Assembly (NCBI GenBank): GCA_040877875.1
Contig: JBBDNC010000034.1
Span: 1-35,096 of the forward strand
Direction of reading: 5' to 3'
DNA: 35,096 bases
Origin: JBBDNC01 sp040877875
GTDB taxonomy: Bacteria > Bacteroidota > Rhodothermia > Balneolales > Balneolaceae
A program made the position numbers and the translations under genes. Below are positions 32,575-35,096 of this stretch, one piece after another. The notes below the pieces were generated by a model. It worked only from the letters and a program-made list of their open reading frames with translations, was not told the origin of the DNA and did no database searches. Position 1 is the stretch's first letter, and each line of letters opens with the position of its first letter.

Positions 32575-32619
32575 AGGAAAGAAGTGATCCCGTTTTGCGT
32601 TCGGAGGGGATCGTTTCCT
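32575..32619 (-). terminator. Possible terminator after the histidine kinase
   Basis: AGGAAA (32575-32580) and GATCCC (32586-32591) face GGGATC (32607-32612) and TTTCCT (32614-32619), giving an interrupted 12-bp stem with a 15-base loop. It lies between the kinase stop (32701) and the polymerase start. No T-tract follows on the minus strand, so the role is uncertain. Confidence 0.35.
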
Positions 32620-32700
32620 TCCTGGTTCATAGTTTTATATCCTGCTTGTGGGGGATCTTTTCATACTGAATAAAGGAAGGAGTAAGGCCGGATTTGTTCT

Positions 32701-34149
32701 TCATACGCCATTTGGCAAGGTAAAAGTAAAAGTTGTCCCTTTGCCCGGTTCACTCTCTGCCCGGATTTTACCCCCGTGTTTTTCTACAAAATCAATACAC
32801 AGATCCAGTCCCAGTCCGGAGCCTTTTTCCCCTTTCGTCCCCCGGCTTGTGTAATTGCTTTTTTTGTCTAAAATTTTATCCAGGTTATCCTTTTCAATCC
32901 CGACGCCCTCATCCGTTACTGAAATTTCCACTTCACCGTCTGTCGTTTCCGCATGAACAACGATTTTTCCACCGGGATGGGAAAACTTGATCCCGTTGGC
33001 GATCAGGTTTCTCAGGATCGTTTTCAGTATATTGAGATCTGCCTGCACAAAAATATGATCCGGTACCTGATTGTTGACCTCCACTTTTTTCTCGTCGGCA
33101 TTTGTTCTGATACTTCGGGTAACCGAGTGGATAATCTCGGCAAGATTTAATTTTTCGGGATTCGTAGAGATCTCCTGAAACTGATTTCTCAACCACATCA
33201 GCAGGTCCGTCAGCAATTCGTTTGTCTCATTTGCCCTGTTGTTTAATAATCGCAGGTAGTTAAAGATCTCTTCTTTTGAGAGTTCCTTATATTCGTCGAA
33301 GATCAAATCATAGAGTCCCATAGTTCCTGACACTGCATTTCGCAGGTCGTGGGCTACCACGGAAAAGAGTTTGTCCTTTTGCCGGCTTAACTCTTGCAGT
33401 TCTTTATTTACCTTTTCAAGCTCTTCTTCGCTTTTTTTCTGTTTCGTGGTATCCATAAAGGTACTCACCACTCCGTCTCTGTATTTTGCCACCTTGCTAT
33501 GATACCAGTACACTTCATTATGTTCATCCACGTGTTGATAGTAAAATTCAACAGGCTGGCCCGTCTCCACAACGGTTGTAAACCGCTCCATCATTTTTTC
33601 TTTTTCATGATCAGCAACTACTGCGGTTATATTTTGTCCGATAAGCTCTTCCTCCGTTGCGCCGGTTAGAGTTTCCGTCGATTTATTTATTTGTTTGATT
33701 TCAAAGTCAACGATTGTTTCATGACCATCCCTCACCGCCCTGAATACGATGATCCCACCGGGCGACGTATTCAGGATCCCGCGAAGAAGCAATTCATAAT
33801 TTTTCCGTTCTGTGATATTTCTGACTGCTGCCAGGTATCTTGATTCATCTCCATAGGCCATCTTTGATATGACAGCTTCATACCAGTTTTTTTCTTCCTT
33901 CAGCTCGATGCTGTAATCAAACTTAACCAGCGCCACTTCCTGGTTTATCTTGCCGAAGGCTCGTCCAATCTTTTTACTTACATGGGGAGGCAGTACTTCC
34001 TGATGGTGCTTGCCTATAAAATCTTCTTTGGGGAGGATTAATTTATCCTCGTGATTCCGGGTAATATAATCCGCAATCACTCCATCCTCTGTAAATACAA
34101 AGAGTAGGTCGTGGAAGGCATTCAATATGGATTTAAGGTATTCGCTCAT
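32701..34149 (-). CDS. Orphan PAS-PAS sensor histidine kinase
   Basis: This 482-residue cytoplasmic sensor kinase has no membrane helix. A PAS domain occupies about residues 5-115 (ending in the PAC phrase YLAAVRNITERKNYE) and a second about 125-238 (ending VVSTFMDTTKQKKSE). A coiled linker leads to the H-box FSVVAHDLRNAVSG (His267). The catalytic domain has the N-box LRNLIANGIKFSHPGG, G1 VTDEGVGI and G2 GEKGSGLGLDLCIDFVEKHGG. The H-box has Ala where many kinases have Pro (HDLRNA). ATG at 34149 is preferred over GTG at 34152. No response regulator or second output domain is encoded nearby, so the partner is unknown. Confidence 0.93.
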   Translation of the reverse strand: MSEYLKSILNAFHDLLFVFTEDGVIADYITRNHEDKLILPKEDFIGKHHQEVLPPHVSKKIGRAFGKINQEVALVKFDYSIELKEEKNWYEAVISKMAYGDESRYLAAVRNITERKNYELLLRGILNTSPGGIIVFRAVRDGHETIVDFEIKQINKSTETLTGATEEELIGQNITAVVADHEKEKMMERFTTVVETGQPVEFYYQHVDEHNEVYWYHSKVAKYRDGVVSTFMDTTKQKKSEEELEKVNKELQELSRQKDKLFSVVAHDLRNAVSGTMGLYDLIFDEYKELSKEEIFNYLRLLNNRANETNELLTDLLMWLRNQFQEISTNPEKLNLAEIIHSVTRSIRTNADEKKVEVNNQVPDHIFVQADLNILKTILRNLIANGIKFSHPGGKIVVHAETTDGEVEISVTDEGVGIEKDNLDKILDKKSNYTSRGTKGEKGSGLGLDLCIDFVEKHGGKIRAESEPGKGTTFTFTLPNGV

Positions 34150-34394
34150 CACTCAATATTATGGGTAATGTAATGATAACGAAATGAGAATCTGAATTCT
34201 TACTTATGAAGGGATCTTGCCGGTCTGGGGATTCAGCTAACGCCGGCCGGTGTGTTTTGTCTCAAAGCGGGTTACTCTTTCAAAGCGTTTGAGCCGTCTC
34301 TTACAACTCTCATACAGGCAGATAGGAGGGAGAGAACTACTCTATAAAGTTCAGTGCTCGTCTTCTTTATAATAATATTGCAAGCTCCTCATTG
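34150..34394. other. Divergent intergenic region, no gene seen
   Basis: This lies between the kinase start and the 97-residue gene. It contains the short palindrome GCCGGCCGG near 34232 and a run TTTATAATAATATTG around 34367. It must hold the kinase promoter. I see no ORF with support, and no terminator. Confidence 0.4.
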
Positions 34395-34418
34395 ATATAT
34401 GTATAATATATGTGTATC
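34395..34418 (+). promoter_or_regulatory. Tandem ATATATGTNT element upstream of the 97-residue gene
   Basis: ATATATGTAT (34395-34404) and ATATATGTGT (34406-34415) repeat with an 11-bp period and end about 27 bases before the start codon. The 24-base block matches the element before the Y-family polymerase in 20 positions, including an unbroken 11-base match. The outer flanks also read GATA...TATC, giving partial dyad symmetry. A common transcription factor or a common promoter class is likely. Confidence 0.5.
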
Positions 34419-34444
34419 ATAATGCGCTCCCGGAGGAATAAGAT

Positions 34445-34738
34445 ATGCAAGACAACAAAAAATATCCGCCTATTCATGTGCTCAATGTCATGCGCGGCTT
34501 CAAGGAGCCGCGATTCCGCTATCCGATTACCCCTTACCGGTTTGAACTGCAAAGCGGGGAGCGGCACCGCGTCCGGGAGATCCGCCAGATGCATCGTGAA
34601 AAGGTGGGCCGGGGATATCACTATCACTTCGTGCTTAAGACCCGGGAAGATCGCTACTTTCATATTGCATTCGATACGGCGGCCCTTGTCTGGAGATTAA
34701 TCCAGGAAGTGGACGAGCAGTTGTTTTTTCATAATTAA
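34445..34738 (+). CDS. Small protein, possible partner of the Y-family polymerase
   Basis: This 97-residue basic and aromatic protein has unknown function. After a short N-terminus (HVLNVMRGFKEPRF) it reads ITPYRFELQSGERHRVREIR, then YHYHFVLKTREDRYFHIAFD and LVWRLIQEVDEQLFF, suggesting a small beta-rich fold. The spacing of G-x-R-x-V, FD and W-R-L resembles, from memory, the DUF6504 proteins found near Y-family polymerase genes in actinobacteria; this is a tentative pattern match, not a search result. It has an unusually strong Shine-Dalgarno, GGAGGA at 34432-34437, eight bases before ATG. Its upstream element is shared with the polymerase gene. It converges on the phzF remnant with a 4-base overlap. 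Confidence 0.75.
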   Translation: MQDNKKYPPIHVLNVMRGFKEPRFRYPITPYRFELQSGERHRVREIRQMHREKVGRGYHYHFVLKTREDRYFHIAFDTAALVWRLIQEVDEQLFFHN

Positions 34739-34936
34739 ACCCTCAATTTTCCCTCCAGAACGATTCTTGCCATACTTTTGATTGTAAATTTGTTCTCTCC
34801 AATAAGTTCCACTTCCATGAATCCGCTTCTTCTCCTCGTCAAGCTCATGCTGCAGGATACACACACCTGCCGGATTTCCTTTAAAAGGTTCATCGGTAAA
34901 GGAGTCCACGATATAGGTTTCTATGACGTTTTTCAT
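34735..34936 (-). pseudogene. PhzF-family gene with large internal deletion
   Basis: The first 35 codons from ATG 34936 read like the start of a PhzF-family isomerase: ETYIVDSFTDEPFKGNPAGV followed by CILQHELDEEK. Immediately after, the family's C-terminal strand appears in another frame: RSGFMEVELIGENKFTIKSM and ARIVLEGKLRV, then a stop at 34737-34735. Complete PhzF proteins are about 260-300 residues, so roughly 200 or more codons of the middle, including the catalytic glutamate region, are gone and the join is out of frame. Read in the first frame, the ORF continues as unrelated sequence to 34697. It is therefore a remnant, not a functional short gene. The call rests on family knowledge of both ends. 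Confidence 0.8.
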
Positions 34937-34985
34937 GTTATCGGGTATACTGTCAGGTTTCCGGTGATTTGCGGGCTGTTCAACG

Positions 34986-35006
34986 AAGTTGCGTAGGCTG
35001 CAACTT
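34986..35006. other. Stem-loop upstream of the phzF remnant
   Basis: Perfect 7-bp arms AAGTTGC (34986-34992) and GCAACTT (35000-35006) with a 7-base loop lie 50-70 bases upstream of the phzF-like start. This could be an old operator of the gene or a terminator of something beyond the window. Confidence 0.3.
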
Positions 35007-35046
35007 ATATATTTCTTTATCGCAAGTTTAAATGTAGTATTTGAAA

Positions 35047-35096
35047 GAGGGCTTTGCAGAACCAGGGATTTTGTTCAAGGACAAGGCCAGAGGGAG
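35047..35096 (+). mobile_element. MITE-like element, copy 2, cut by window edge
   Basis: GAGGGCTTTGCAGAAC (35047-35062) matches 15 of 16 bases of the left arm of the element at 30887, and the following CAGGGATTTTG...AAGGCC tracks the bases inside the first copy with small changes. The other end lies outside the window. It sits about 110 bases upstream of the phzF remnant. Confidence 0.6.

Noticed and set aside
34697..34936. 79-residue intact minus-strand protein
   Set aside because: Only its first 35 residues match a family (PhzF); the rest is out-of-frame reading of the PhzF C-terminus, so it is reported as a pseudogene.

Overview
The window looks like a chromosomal segment of a Gram-negative member of the Bacteroidota/Balneolota/Rhodothermota group. 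This is inferred from gene content and style: ClpC with a UVR insert, an S1 protein with long charged tails, a PASTA-bearing FtsI in the division cluster, an oxidoreductase nuoJ-nuoK pair, and weak or absent Shine-Dalgarno sites at most starts. I cannot fix the genus without a database search. Most of the window is housekeeping; the accessory material is concentrated in the intergenic repeats and in the last 5 kb.

Layout. 1-284: a cut-off tRNA-Arg(TCT) and a complete tRNA-Pro(TGG), both on the minus strand. 666-2864: a family 2 glycosyltransferase diverging from a secreted protein of unknown function. 2883-2916: a hairpin between convergent genes. 2946-7498 (minus): clpC, gpmI, rpsT. 7622-10772 (plus): cmk and rpsA, the usual cmk-rpsA pairing, ended by a strong terminator. 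10869-12198 (minus): a small AT-rich ORF and a MoxR ATPase. 12314-14268 (plus): uppP, then nuoJ-nuoK. 14279-14598: a nest of palindromes and 25-bp tandem repeats, followed by a terminator.

14763-30081 (minus) is a compact division and cell wall (dcw) operon, read as mraZ-rsmH-ftsL-ftsI-murE-mraY-murD-ftsW-murG-murC-ftsQ-ftsA-ftsZ. Many junctions overlap by 1-4 bases, so translational coupling is likely. murF and ddl are missing from their usual places. Four TGGG boxes, the signature of MraZ autoregulation, lie upstream of mraZ. UppP (undecaprenyl phosphate recycling) in the same window supplies the carrier lipid used by MraY and MurG.

30646-35096: tatA, a Y-family DNA polymerase (dinB-like), an orphan PAS-PAS histidine kinase, a small 97-residue protein, and a phzF-family gene reduced to its two ends. 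The polymerase and the 97-residue gene share an unusual 24-bp upstream element: two copies of ATATATGTGT-like decamers 11 bp apart, 20 of 24 bases identical, placed 20-27 bases before each start codon. This is the best candidate for an undescribed regulon in the window. Two copies of a short inverted-repeat element (ends GAGGGCTTTGCAAAAC) also lie in this region.
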